NCBI GenBank assembly: GCA_963556145.1
Contig: OY744472.1
Span: 5,394,001-5,458,000 of the forward strand
Direction of reading: 5' to 3'
Source of the DNA: Hygrocybe punicea
Lineage: Eukaryota > Basidiomycota > Agaricomycetes > Agaricales > Hygrophoraceae
Length of the DNA: 64,000 bases
The stretch's first letter is position 1, and each line of letters starts with the position of its first letter. A program made the translations under genes and the position numbers. The notes under the pieces were generated by a model. The model made no database searches. It was not told where the DNA came from and saw only the letters and a list, made by a program, of their open reading frames with translations. Shown here piece by piece: positions 44,242 through 54,927 of the stretch.

Positions 44242-46836
44242 ATGCCTCATAATGAGAACACCACTGAAACACAGAGCCAAACACAAGGCACGCCGGACCT
44301 CGACCATGAAGTCCGAGACGCATGCCTCAAAATTACTGAGGACTACCGTACAGGCAGGAAGGAGAAATCGGACGCCATCCTTGAACTCACTAGCGTCATC
44401 CCTTTCCAAGGGGGAATGGGGGAAGACACGTCTAATCGACAGGCTTTCGGCGCCTACTGCCGAATGCTGGACAGTTTCGACAACGTCAGACGAGGCAGCC
44501 TATCCCGGTCAAACCTCACCAACCCACTCGTCGACTTCGATTATGGCGAACGCAACATCACGGATGGCGAGGACGGCGGCCCTATTCCACCAGGACAAAT
44601 CAACCCTACGCGTCCTTCCAAGCGACCCATTGCCGACGATGATGAAGACAGCACTTGTCCTCCCAAATGGAGGGTCGATGTCTCTCTTTTCCCGTGGATC
44701 ATCCATGAATCTCTCCATCCATTAGTGATGCCAAAGTTCGGTTCGGAACCGAACTGAACCCGGTTTGAACCGCGAACCAAACCGGAAGTTCGGTTCTGGT
44801 TCAGCCATTTGGCTGAACCGAACCGCTGGTTAAGTTTGTGGTTCTGGCACTAACATGCGGTTCAAACTGCGTTCAAACGCGGTTCAAACCGTGAACCGTA
44901 ATGTATAGTTACCTACGTAGATACTCATTTACTTAATTTTTCACATTTTTTTCTATGCAGTCGCGTGAACTTAGGTCATGTGACCTTAAACATACTCGCG
45001 CGCAACTTCAAGTTCGACTCAACACTAACGTTACTCAACAACCACAGTGAGTAATGACTTTATTTCATATTTTACTGACATTTTTTTACATAGAACAGCC
45101 CCACAGGGCCCACCTTGACCACATAAATAAGGCGCCCACGGTCGACTTCACCCAACAACCTCCCTCGCATTCCAACACGAGTCGGAGTGAATCGATGGCA
45201 GCAGCGGCAGCAGCAGCAATGGCAGTGGCAACACCACCAATGCCACCACCCCGACGACGACGACAGCGACGACGACGATGACAGCCAAATGATCCCCAGC
45301 GACAGCAACCGCAACAGCAGCAGCAGCAACAGCAACGCCGGCAGCAGCAGCAGAGCAATACCGGCAGCAGCAGCAACCTGCCACCTCAAACGCGGATGAT
45401 CACGACCACTGCCGCCTACAGCACCAACACCAACATGACGACGACGACGACGACGACGACGACAGGGAAGTTGAAGGCTGGTAGGGTGGTGCGCCCACCT
45501 ACCAGCCCAGGTACGTATGCTAGCTTTAACCTGTCGACAACTTGCTAACCACACACCTCGCAAACCCGGGCTGATGCGTCAACAGACGCGCAGACATCGT
45601 TTGCGAGGAATTCGGCATGGCAACGATGAAGAAGGACGCGGAAAGGGCCAACAATGGCAACAACCACGCACAAAAAAAACGCGGAAAGCGAGAGAACTGG
45701 CCGCGGAAAGCGAGAGAACTGGCCGGGAGAGTGGTGCACCCACCCCGGTCGCCAGGTAAGTCTTTTTTCGTTTGCTGTCGAATTTTCCCCACAACCGCAG
45801 ACAGGCACGGTCCACGCCTTCGACCATCCCGCCTCCATCTGCCCGCCAATGCACCGTATCGGGCCCGAAGATGCCCCAGCCCGAAGCTACAACCACCCCA
45901 CCTCCCATCCCACCTCCTGCTTCCCTCGTGAAACCCAGCGCCACATCAATTGATGTGCGCCTGGTCTTCACAAGGAGATTTGGAGGTTGGTTCGCGGTTC
46001 GAACCACGTTCGAACGCAGACCGAACGCGTTGAAACCGTTCGATGCGGTTCCGGTTCCGGTTCGGCATTTGGCTGAACCGAACCAACAGTTTCGGTTCCG
46101 GTTTTCCAAAAAAGTCGAAAAACTGGACCGAACCGAACTTCGGCAACACTACCATCCATCGGTCCTCCCGCTATCTCTACAGGAAACCCAGGCTTCTCTC
46201 GAGAATTTCTCCCGCAATATCAAATTCACAGTTGCCTCCATCCTCAATGCACCGGATTGCCCTCAGTTCCCCCCTTCTGAATGGACCAACCTCGTCTCTG
46301 GATGGGCCGTCGACCTCGACCACGTACTCACCGGTCTCTTCACTACCTCCACGTCCAACTCGCGTAAGGAACAAGTCGGGTCCTTCAAAATCTCACTCGG
46401 CCCTTCTTCCCCAGCCAAAGCTGTCACTTCCCACGGTGAATGGATCACGGCTTGGGACCCTACCATCGAAGCCACCTTGTTCGTTTTTCCCCAACACGAC
46501 CACGAGTTACGTCGTTACGGCCGCTACATCTCCGGCCTCTTCACCACGCTGCCGGTCAAACAACACCAACGCATCATATCCCTTGACAAGGGAATCCGGA
46601 TCTGCGTCGCCCAACGCCGCGACCTCCTCCTCACCGACGCGAACGAGTTCGCGGACCTGCAACTACATTGGGTCCACTCTTGGGACCACCTCCACGGAAT
46701 GGCCCGTTCGGGGACCACTACTTCACAGTCCCGCAAATGTGACCCTTGCCGCCGGTGGAACGACAACAAGTGCAACGTTTGTTCCAAATGCCGTTCCCCC
46801 AACCACAAGGGCCCCGACTGTCCGCCCACCAAATGA
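44242..46836 (+). pseudogene. Gag-like gene of the YR element, split by a hAT insertion
   Basis: The first part (44242-44722) starts MPHNENTTETQSQ and runs to IIHESLHP. The second part resumes after the hAT element at 46152 with LSLQETQASLENFSRN and ends at a TGA at 46834-46836. Both parts use the same frame once the insert and one 8-bp duplication are removed. The C-terminus carries a zinc knuckle CSKCRSPNHKGPDC (C-x2-C-x4-H-x4-C). Nucleic-acid binding and particle formation are expected for Gag. Confidence 0.8.
44723..46151. mobile_element. Non-autonomous hAT element, copy 3
   Basis: 1429 bp from TAGTGATGCCAAAG to CTTCGGCAACACTA, with perfect 8-bp duplications CCATCCAT (44715-44722 and 46152-46159). 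The ends resemble copies 1 and 2. The interior has CAG and GAC/GACGAC repeats and up to three intron-like segments (for example 45529 onwards and 45753-45802). No transposase is present. Confidence 0.9.
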
Positions 46837-48329
46837 GACCGACCTTTGGTCCCGCCGACTGAAATACGCTCGTCACCTTATCTGGGACGACGAGGGACCG
46901 GAACGCCTCACCGTCACCCTCTCCAGCCTCTACGAGTGCCCCGTTCCTCCGGTACCCCCGAACGAACTCCTTAATGCACCCGCGCTCTCCACCATCCAGC
47001 GCCACCCCGACCTTTTCAAAATCGTCACCCCCATTCGCGTTGACGTCTTCGCCCACTTCTTGCACAACCACCCGAATCGCCCTTTTGTGGATTCCGTCTG
47101 CCACGCCCTCCGTACTGGTTTCTGGCCTTGGGCCAAGACGGAAGACCTGAATTACCCTGTCACTTGGGACAACTCCCACCGTCCCATCACGGATCCTGAA
47201 CACCGCGCTTTCTTATCTGCGCAACGCGACGCCAAGGTCTCCCTCGGCCAACTATCACCCTCCTTCGGACGCGACCTTCTCCCGGGTATGTACAGCATGC
47301 CCCTGGGGGTCATCCTCAAGCCACACGCTACAAAACTCCGTATGGTCGTGGACCAGAGTGCGGAACCGTTCTCCCAGAACTCTCTCATCCCGAGGGAAGA
47401 CCACTTTGTCCGTATGGACACCCTCCACCACCTCGGCAACGCCCTACGCCGCGTGCACACGGCCCACCCCACCTGGCAGCTTGTCATCTTCAAGTCCGAC
47501 ATGTCCCGCGTATACCGACTGATTCCTATGGCACCGCTGTGGCAAATCCGCCAAGTCATGACCGTCGACGATGAGCATTACGTCAACCGGTGCAATCACT
47601 TTGGCAACGGCGCCGGGGGCCGAGTCTTTGGGACCTTCGCCTGCCTCGTCACTTGGATCGCGGTCTTCGTTCTGTTCCTTTACGACCTCTTTACCTATGT
47701 CGACAACAACTTTTCCTGGGACTTCGCAGACAATCTCACATGGTACCCCCGCTACAACAAACTGATGCCGACAAAGCAGGCCCATCTCCTCACCCTTTGG
47801 GACGACCTCGGCATACTGCACAAGGAACGGAAACAGGAGTGGGGCACATCCCTCATGATCATCGGCTTCACCGTCGATCCCAACACCCTCACGATTACCA
47901 TGCCTGATGACTGTCGTACTGAACTCCTCCTCGCGTTACGCGCCTTCGCCGTTGTGGGCCAATGCCACCCGCTCCATGAGTTCCAACGGATGGCGGGCTG
48001 GGTGAATTGGGCCCTTAATGTCTACCCGCTCTTGCGTCCTGGCCTCTCGATGCTCTACCACAAAATGTCCGGAAAGTGCATCCCCCATGAGCGGCTCTGG
48101 GTGAACTCCACCCTGAGCCGTGAACTCTCCTGGACGGCCAACCACATTCAATGCTCCACCGGTATTCACATCATCCTTTCCACCGCCTGGTCCGCCGCGG
48201 ACGCCGACTTCACGCTATATTTCGATGCTTGCCCTACTGGCATGGGTTTCTGGTCCCCACAGCTGCCGTCAGGCCACAAATGCCTCCTCCCCGGAACCCC
48301 GGACCCCCAGATATTCTACTTGGAAGCGT

Positions 48330-48484
48330 TGGAGTGGTACAGAGGTACCGCTCCGGGGGCTAGCTGGAGAGTCTCGCTGGAGAGCTGGCGAGGAAGGCTT
48401 GATTGGGACTGACTACTGACAGGGATCTATCTACAACGAACCATGGGAGTCTCGTCACGTGACCAGGCACTCGCTACCACTCCA
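48330..48484 (-). repeat. 3' LTR of the nested element
   Basis: 155 bp; TGGAGTGGTA at one end and TACCACTCCA at the other. Confidence 0.88.
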
Positions 48485-48586
48485 AGTGCCCCCCTTCCTC
48501 ATAGCGACGTCCTCGTCGCTATCGAAGACCTGAAAAGAGAAAAAAAAGAAAGAGGAAGGAAAGAGGGAAACGGACTGGAAAAGGAA

Positions 48587-50983
48587 CTAGTCTACTCCAC
48601 TGGGGTCTAGCAAAGGAGGTCCAAGACTGGGATCAAAGGGAATGGGAACTTGTCCAGAAAAAGATGGGAAAGAAACAGAGGGACGGGAAAAGGCAGGAGA
48701 AACGTCATGGACACGAGCCAGAATTTTTGATGAGTTTCGCGTAGGGATGGTGGGAAGATGGCGGGGTTGTACTCGGTATGGGGAGTCGTCGAAATGTGTT
48801 GGGTATGGTTGACGACGAGGTGGGAGTTTATGTACAGGGTATCTTGGGGGAAGGTTTTGAGGGTGGACACGGCGGTGACGGTAGCGAAGCGTGGACCATG
48901 GGTTTTGCGTTCGGGGGTAGGTAAGTGTAGGGACACTCTTTGGACGCCAAATGGGGACGTGAGTCGGGTTGTTGCGCCAGGTACAGTTTTGACGGGGAAT
49001 GTTGAACGCGGGGATGGCTTGGGTTTTCGGGGCGGGGTTATTGTCGTGGTATGCTGATGGAGGTGTTTCCACGGGCTCTGTTTGCGTAGACGCGTCGGCG
49101 TATCGTTTTGTGGGCACAGGTGGGTCCGCCTCGCATGCGGTCGCGGGTCGGGATGCTTCGTCGTGTAGTGTGTCCCCAGTATGTGTCTCCTCCGTGCTCA
49201 CGGGTTGTTGCTTTTTCTCATCTTGCCCTTCGATGTTTCGCCTGGCAAGACCATCCATCCCGTTTTGGTTCTCTCCTGCGAGGATCTCCACGATTTGGGA
49301 TGGCAGAGGCCATGCTCAGCCGTTGTAGCATGTTTGGTGGTTGTCGGAAGCGTGGTACGGTGTGGGGGCGGGACGCCCACGTTGGTGGTTTGGTTTTGGG
49401 TCAGGGTAGACGGGGATGGTGGGTCGAGACGGTGTAGGCGTTAGACGTTCGTGTTGGAAGGGTTTCAAGGCCGGTTTCGCGGTGCTGGAAGTGGGTATGC
49501 CAGTGGGCGTTGAACACTCGCGCTCGTGCGACATTTTTGGGTCGGGGTGGGACAAGGTTGCAGGCTGGGATGGAACGGGCGCGGGACAGGGCTCTGGGGT
49601 TGGCTTTGCATTGGGGTTGGGTCTACACGCCGGGTGTTCGTGCTCACGGCCGCTTTTGGCGCTGGGGTTGGGGTATTTCAAAGGGAGCACGCATCTGCGC
49701 TCTGCTCCGGGGTGCTTTGGGTTGGGGGTGGCGAGAGCCGCGGGCGCTGGGCATTCGCGTCTGTGCTCGGTTTGGAGGTGGTTGGCATGGTGGGACGGCA
49801 TGGTGGACGCGTTTGACGTGGGCTGGGGCTCGTCTTGGCACACCGGCATTGGCATCTGTGGTTTCTGGGTCAACGGGGGCGGGGCTGTACGTTGGGGTTG
49901 CGGCTGAGGTGCTGGTGGTGCTTCGCGGTGCTTCACGTTCGTTGGTGACGTGGCGGCAGCAGCTGGGCTGGACTGGGGTTCGTTTGGGCACACGGGTGCT
50001 CGGGTTGGCCGTTCCTCGGTCGACGTGGGTGTGGTTGGACGCTGGGGCCATGGTCCGGGTATTGAAGGCGAAGGCTGCAGCGTTGGGTGCAGCCGTGACG
50101 TGGCAGTTGTGTTGGGCGTGATGGGCATGCGTGCAGACGGCGTTGGGGCCTGCGAGACGGTAGACGGGGTTGCCATTGACGTTGTGGGGACTTGGGGCGT
50201 GGTTGCGAGGGTGGGGGACGCGAACGTGGCAGTTGGCTTTGGGGCGCGTTCTGACGCGTTTTGCAGCGAGGGTGGGGCCATTTGGGTGGGCAATAACGAC
50301 GTGGCGTGCTCGGGCGCGAACGTCGACGTTTCTGGTGGAGGTGGGCGCGCTGTGGTGTGCTGGGGCACGTTTTCGCACGTGGATGCCGTTTGGATGCTTG
50401 GGTTGGGGTATTTTGGTGGGAGCTCGCGGCTGCGCTCTGCTCCAGGTTGTTTGGGGGTGGGGCTGGCGAGAGCCGCGGGCGCTGGGGATTCGTGTCCGCG
50501 CTCAGTTTGGAGGTGGTTGGCGATGTGGGACGGTGATGGTGGTGAGTTTCGGGGCCCGTACGTCGTTTTTGGCTTGACGCGGTTGGAACTAGCGAGGTGG
50601 GGCGACGGGGCTGTTGAATGTTCACGTTTGGAGGTGCCGGGTGGTGTTCGAGTGGCGTTGCCGGGCACCGGGGCAGTGGGCGTCGTGGTTGCTCTCATTG
50701 GGGTCCACGTCGCTGTGGGCTGCGTGTGGTTGGCGTGGGCCGTTGGCGATGTGGTTTGCGGTTCGTTTTTTATAGTGGTTTTCCGCCACGTTTTTTCCTT
50801 CTTCGCTCGTTTCTTTTTAGTAGTCATTTGTGTGGCAGTGGATCGAGAAAATGAAAATGTTTGATGTTCAGAAAATGGTTCGGTGCTCGGAAAATTGCTT
50901 GGTGTTCGGGAAACTGCTCGGTGTGCTGTGCTCTGTGCTCTGTGCTCGGTACACGTAAAATCGCTGGGGTGCTGAAAATTCAC
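48587..50983 (-). pseudogene. Pro/Thr/Ser-rich frame of the nested LTR element, one stop
   Basis: From the ATG at 50983 the frame runs 555 codons to a TGA at 49316-49318, then continues in the same frame to 48587, about 798 codons in all. The TGA sits where CGA would fit (NG-stop-AWPLPSQ). The protein is very rich in Pro, Thr, Ala and Ser, with a basic start region (TTKKKRAKKEKTWRKT) and a long internal duplication (HIANHLQTE...PGAER...KYPNPS occurs twice). No domain is recognisable. It might be a divergent Gag-like product or a captured low-complexity gene. Confidence 0.5.
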
Positions 50984-51030
50984 TGGAGATCACAGGAAGT
51001 CGCTGAAAATTGCTGAAGACTGAGGCTGTG

Positions 51031-51052
51031 TTCGAATCCGCTCTCATCACCA
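51031..51052 (-). promoter_or_regulatory. Primer binding site resembling a tRNA 3' end
   Basis: The plus strand here reads TTCGAATCCGCTCTCATCA followed by CCA, like a T-loop, T-stem, acceptor and CCA end of a tRNA. Its complement on the minus strand lies three bases inside the right LTR. One base seems missing compared with a standard tRNA 3' arm. Confidence 0.7.
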
Positions 51053-51055
51053 CGT

Positions 51056-51210
51056 TGGAGTGGTACGGAGGTACCGCTCCGGGGGCTAGCTGGAGAGTCT
51101 CGCTGGAGAGCTGGCGAGGAAGGCTTGATTGGGACTGACTACTGACAGGGATCTATCTACAACGAACCGTGGGAGTCTCGTCACGTGACCAGGCACTCGC
51201 TACCACTCCA
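51056..51210 (-). repeat. 5' LTR of the nested element
   Basis: 155 bp, near-identical to 48330-48484. Confidence 0.88.
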
Positions 51211-51539
51211 GCGTTAGCCGCCCTCTCCGCCCTACACTTCATGTCCCTTAATGTCCGGCCCCTCCCACACCGCGTCGCCCTGTTTTGCGATAACACCAAC
51301 ACTGTCGACATCTTCAACTCCTTGCGCGCCCTCCCTTCTCACAACCCCATCCTGATGACCGCCGTCAACCTCTCCCTCCATTACCATTTCCAGTTTCACG
51401 TCTTTCACATTCCTGGGTCCGCGAACATTATCACTGACGCACTCTCCCGTGGCCACGACGACGTGGTCCACTCCATGGCCCCACGGATGTACATTACTTC
51501 GTTTGAACCCCCTCGTGTGCCGCTGGGGGCAGCCGCGCA

Positions 51540-52523
51540 ATGACCCCCACACCCCGTTCCACCAGGCAACCTCGCCGGGTGCCCTGGTCCATGGAGCGAC
51601 TGCACCATGAACGCGCTGTCACTATGGGGTGTGCAATCGAACGCAGCACCGCCGCCGCTTACTCCTCCACCCTCGAATCGTATATCTCTTTTTGTGCTGA
51701 CCACTGCCTGCCCACTTCCCCCACCACCGACACCCTCAGCTTCTTCGTTGTCTATATGTGCCACCACATCAAACCACAATCAGTCGACAACTATCTCTCG
51801 GGGATCTGCAACCAACTCGAGCCCTTCTACCCTGACATCCGTGCTATCCGCCGTCACAACCTCGTCTCCAGGACCCTCGCAGGCTGTAAAAAACTACATG
51901 CCGCCGGGGTGTCACGTAAACGGCCCCTCTCTTGCTCCGAGCTCTCTACTGTCTGCTCATCATTCACAGACACTTGCACACATGACAACACCCTTTTCAC
52001 CGCAATCCTCTCAACAGCTTTCCACGGCCTCTTACGACTCGGCGAACTCGTCTGGCCCGACTCCTCCGCACTGCAGGACTACCGTAAGGTCATATTGCAT
52101 GACTCCACCACAATTGACGCCACCACCTTCACCTTTTTCCTCCCTGGCCACAAGGCCGACCATTTCTTCAAAGGCAACCGTGTCCTGCTCCACTGCACGC
52201 TCACCGCGGACGACCCCATTACGAACCTTACACGCTACCTCCGTTCTCGTGACCGCCTCTTCCCTGTGCACCCGGAACTTTTTCTACACTCCAACAGCAC
52301 CATCCCCACCCGGTCATGGTTCCTCTCACGCCTACGCGTCCATTTCCCTGACCGGAACATTGGCAGTCACTCCCTCCATTCCGGTGGCGCCACGGACCTC
52401 GCAACTGCTGGGGTCCCACCGTATCTCATCCAGGCCATTGGACGCTGGGCTTCGGAAGCTTGGCAAATCTACGTTCAGAAGCACCCCACACTGCAGGCCG
52501 CCTTCCTCTTTGCCCACCGCTGA
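51540..52523 (+). CDS. Tyrosine recombinase of the YR element (probably inactive)
   Basis: The ATG overlaps the RT-RNase H stop as ATGA. The 327-residue product has a SAM-like N-terminal domain (STAAAYSSTLESYISFC) and a catalytic domain with the first Arg in HGLLRLGELVW. The box usually written HSLRSGGAT here reads HSLHSGGAT, followed by GRWASEAW and the nucleophile in WQIYVQKHP. It would integrate a circular DNA intermediate without making a target duplication. Arg to His in the second box (CGT to CAT, a CpG change) should remove a catalytic residue, although the frame is fully open. Confidence 0.88.
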   Translation: MTPTPRSTRQPRRVPWSMERLHHERAVTMGCAIERSTAAAYSSTLESYISFCADHCLPTSPTTDTLSFFVVYMCHHIKPQSVDNYLSGICNQLEPFYPDIRAIRRHNLVSRTLAGCKKLHAAGVSRKRPLSCSELSTVCSSFTDTCTHDNTLFTAILSTAFHGLLRLGELVWPDSSALQDYRKVILHDSTTIDATTFTFFLPGHKADHFFKGNRVLLHCTLTADDPITNLTRYLRSRDRLFPVHPELFLHSNSTIPTRSWFLSRLRVHFPDRNIGSHSLHSGGATDLATAGVPPYLIQAIGRWASEAWQIYVQKHPTLQAAFLFAHR

Positions 52524-52687
52524 ACGCACGGTGCTATACATCACCACATCGTGGCTCACTTCTCATCTCCTCTTTTTTCTGCAGAACTCTTTCTTTTAAT
52601 GGACATTTTATAACATTTTTTCTTTTACTGAACAATTTCTTCACCCCCCCTTCCTCACCCTCAGACTACTTCCTTTAATAGTTCTTA

Positions 52688-52736
52688 GCATCACACCTAT
52701 CTTTCTCGTGTAATATATTTCCTTTCGGGCCCTGCC
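52688..52736 (+). repeat. Split direct repeat B1
   Basis: Shares CTATCTTTCTCGTGTAATAT and flanking bases with 53137-53185. Confidence 0.88.
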
Positions 52737-52800
52737 ACTGCTTCAGGGCAGGGCCGCATACACTTATTCTGGACACCAAAAAACTACGGGAGACTGATTA

Positions 52801-53103
52801 GTTGGTTTTAAAGTTTTCTTTACTATAATCTAATCAGACCTGATACAACAGGACTTCCCCTGCACAGACGCCTGCACTCGCCTTGGCTGCGATCGAGAGC
52901 CCATGCGCCTCTCCCTCCGTCTTACTCCGGGATCCACTCCCCGTGTTTCAGTTTCACTTTTCATCTTATATACCCAGGAAGGAGACCTCCTTTCATACAG
53001 GAATTCCCATCTCCTTCCAGGGTAAGATTACTTACTCTGTTTACTATTCTTAACTAATGCTCCCCTTTTCGTAGCTTATAGTTTTTTGGTTTTTTCTCTC
53101 TCC
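52801..53103 (+). repeat. Split direct repeat A2
   Basis: Second copy of the 303-bp A repeat, located between B1 and B2. Confidence 0.9.
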
Positions 53104-53136
53104 CACCCTTTATCCACTTACCCTTTACTGTGTATT

Positions 53137-53185
53137 GCATCGTACCTATCTTTCTCGTGTAATATATTTCCTTTCGGGCCCTGCC
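53137..53185 (+). repeat. Split direct repeat B2
   Basis: Second copy of the 49-bp B repeat; marks the right end of the YR element. Confidence 0.88.
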
Positions 53186-53584
53186 GCTGGAACAATAATA
53201 ACTGATCCGGCCAACCGGCTCCGTTGAACACAGCATGCGGACGGAACCAATATATTATTTAGGTAATATTGCTGATAACGTAAGTAAAGCAAAATTTATT
53301 GTCACATCACGCTGCTGGCAAACTTGAAGTTCATGTTAGGGGAAGAAGTATTCTCTTCACCTGTCCAACTCTCCGTATGAGAACTGCTAGGGCTAGCGCA
53401 GTTACCGCATCCGCGAAACGCTCGTAGTAACAAGCCTGAATCAGTTTGTGACGAATTTGCGGCCACCAAATGCCGCTGCCAAGACAAAAAAGGCTGTGTT
53501 TGTTTTCACAATGTACCCCTTAATTACCCCCCTTTTTTTTTAAGTGCTTCAAGTCATTCCAAGTCATTCCACCGACCAACGACC
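53186..53584 (+). promoter_or_regulatory. Upstream region of the cupin gene
   Basis: About 400 bp between the retroelement end and the ATG at 53585. A poly-T tract at about 53533-53541 lies shortly before the start. No clear TATA box. Confidence 0.35.
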
Positions 53585-54927
53585 ATGATCTCAATAGTGG
53601 CCTTGTTGGCCATTCTGCCTTTGGTTTTCACTCAGGTAGTCGACCCAGGTCTTGTGGCGAAGTTGAGAGCTGCGCCAACAAACGTAGACCGGATCTCGCT
53701 TTTGCAGGATGACCAGGTTCGATGGCAGACCCATAGGTCTTTTCTCTCTTCATTGATTCTTCTCTGTAGTTTGTCTTCAACTTCCTCGCTGGAGTTGGCG
53801 TCACAGCGGGTTCTGGAGGAAAAACCACCGGTGCTAACTCTGGAAACTTTCCTGCATTAATAGGCAATGGGGTCGCCATGAGCAAGTACACTTGCTATCG
53901 GCATATTCTAATGCCTCACTTAACCTTCATTTTAGCCGTTGGTCATATGGAAGCTTGTGGTATGAACGTACCTCACGTCCATCCCCGCGCAACCGAAATC
54001 AACTTCGCTGTCAACGGTAGCCTTCGAACTGGGATGCTTGCTGAGAACGGTGCACGCTTCGTATTCAATGACGTTCCCGCTGGTTCCGCCACCGTCTTTC
54101 CCCAAGGCGCTATTCACTTCGAGATGAATCTTGAATGCGGTGAGCCTCATGTCCACCTGCCGCTCTGTCTTGCATGTAAATATTGACAAATATACCAATA
54201 TAAGAACCTACGCTGTTCGTTGCTGCGTTCAACCACGAGGATCCGGGTGCCCTGGCAGTAGCACAGCGATGTACGCAATATTCTTGATTTATCAATGTTT
54301 TTATCTACAACACTTTTCCAGTCTTCGGAATACCGATCGACATTGTGGGCGCAACCCTTGACAGCCTTGGTATTGTGGAAATTGCGACCCTGGAGTCAAA
54401 GGTCAGCATCACCGCCTTTTTACTGACGCTGCTTGCAACTTAGACCCTCGACACAGATTCCCAATAATATGGCGCAAGGAACTCAGGATTGTTTAACGCG
54501 ATGTGGTATCGCATCGGTGGATCAACCCACAACGCAGCGTCAGCCTCGTGTATCTGGAAACCCCCTCCCGTCGGGCTTCAGCGGCCCCCCTCCCCCGCCC
54601 CCAATGCCCAGCCACACCTCGGCGGCCGCCGATACTGCGTTCCGCCAAAACCCGACGGTCATCGGTGCAGTGTCTGAGGGCAACAGCCCTCCATCCCTCT
54701 CGAACGATAAGAACGTCAGGCCAATTCTAATTGCCCTCGTCGTCATCAACGCGTTCTTTGTCTTGGGGTCGCTAACTCTACTTTCCGTCTATGTCGTGAA
54801 GAAGCGGGGTACGCAACATGAGCGGATCCGAGAAATCTCGACATCTCAATTCGATCCCTTGCGCGATGACAAGTACTACGATCCTTACCACCGCTCTCCA
54901 ACTCCTGTCACTTCTGAGACGAGATGA
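53585..54927 (+). CDS. Germin-like cupin with C-terminal membrane anchor
   Basis: Six exons in phase give 354 residues: 53585-53716, 53770-53881, 53936-54139, 54205-54270, 54322-54401 and 54457-54927. A signal peptide (VALLAILPLVF) opens the protein. The cupin domain follows, with metal-binding motif 1 in VPHVHPRATEINFAVNG and motif 2 in TVFPQGAIHFEMN, then AAFNHEDPGALAVAQ and FFGIPIDIVGATLDSLG. After the conserved IPNNMAQGTQDCLTRCG comes a Pro-rich stalk, a membrane helix (ILIALVVINAFFVLGSLTLL), VVKKR and a 50-residue cytoplasmic tail. Fungal germin-like (spherulin-type) cupins are usually soluble secreted proteins, so the anchor is unusual. Intron 2 (53882-53935) starts with GCAAGT. Substrate unknown. 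Confidence 0.92.

Larger units (their letters stand above)
48330..51210 (-). mobile_element. Small non-autonomous LTR retrotransposon (TRIM/LARD-like)
   Basis: 155-bp LTRs at 48330-48484 and 51056-51210 start TGGAGT and end ACTCCA; GCGT is duplicated at 48326-48329 and 51211-51214. The two LTRs differ at two sites that I see (A/G near 48341 and in ACCATGG/ACCGTGG), both CpG to CpA in the left copy. The primer site lies beside the right LTR, so the element reads on the minus strand. It encodes no RT, RNase H or integrase, only a long Pro/Thr-rich frame. Confidence 0.85.
46836..51543 (+). pseudogene. RT-RNase H of the YR element, interrupted by an LTR element
   Basis: The frame overlaps the end of gag and has no early ATG, so it was probably made as an extension of Gag. 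RT contains SMPLGVILKPHATKLRMVVD and, at the catalytic site, YVDNNFSWDF where YVDD is expected. RNase H begins YFDACPTGMGFW and is cut at 48329 by a nested LTR element. It resumes at 51211 with LAALSALHFMSLNV, DNTNTVDIFNSLRA and ALSRGHDD, and ends at TGA 51541-51543. Removing the insert and one 4-bp GCGT copy restores the frame. The Asp-to-Asn change needs only G to A at a CpG and should abolish polymerase activity. Confidence 0.85.
43917..53185 (+). mobile_element. Tyrosine-recombinase retrotransposon (Ngaro/PAT type) with nested inserts
   Basis: A 303-bp repeat A occurs at 43917-44219 and 52801-53103. A 49-bp repeat B occurs at 52688-52736 and 53137-53185. The order A1-genes-B1-A2-B2 is the split direct repeat layout of Ngaro/PAT elements of the DIRS order. 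Genes in order are gag (44242), RT-RNase H (about 46836) and tyrosine recombinase (51540). A hAT copy lies in gag (44723-46151), and a small LTR element lies in RNase H (48330-51210). No target duplication is expected or seen. Without the inserts the element would be about 5.0 kb. Confidence 0.88.

Noticed and set aside
45054..45563. Cys/Arg-rich minus-strand frames
   Set aside because: Translations of CAG/GAC repeats on the opposite strand within hAT copy 3.
49416..50864. Several long Gly/Val/Trp-rich frames on the plus strand
   Set aside because: They are shadows of the Pro/Thr-rich minus-strand frame of the nested LTR element in GC-rich sequence.
51031..51052. A tRNA gene
   Set aside because: Only the 3' T-arm and CCA-like end are present, next to an LTR; it is a primer binding site, not a tRNA gene.
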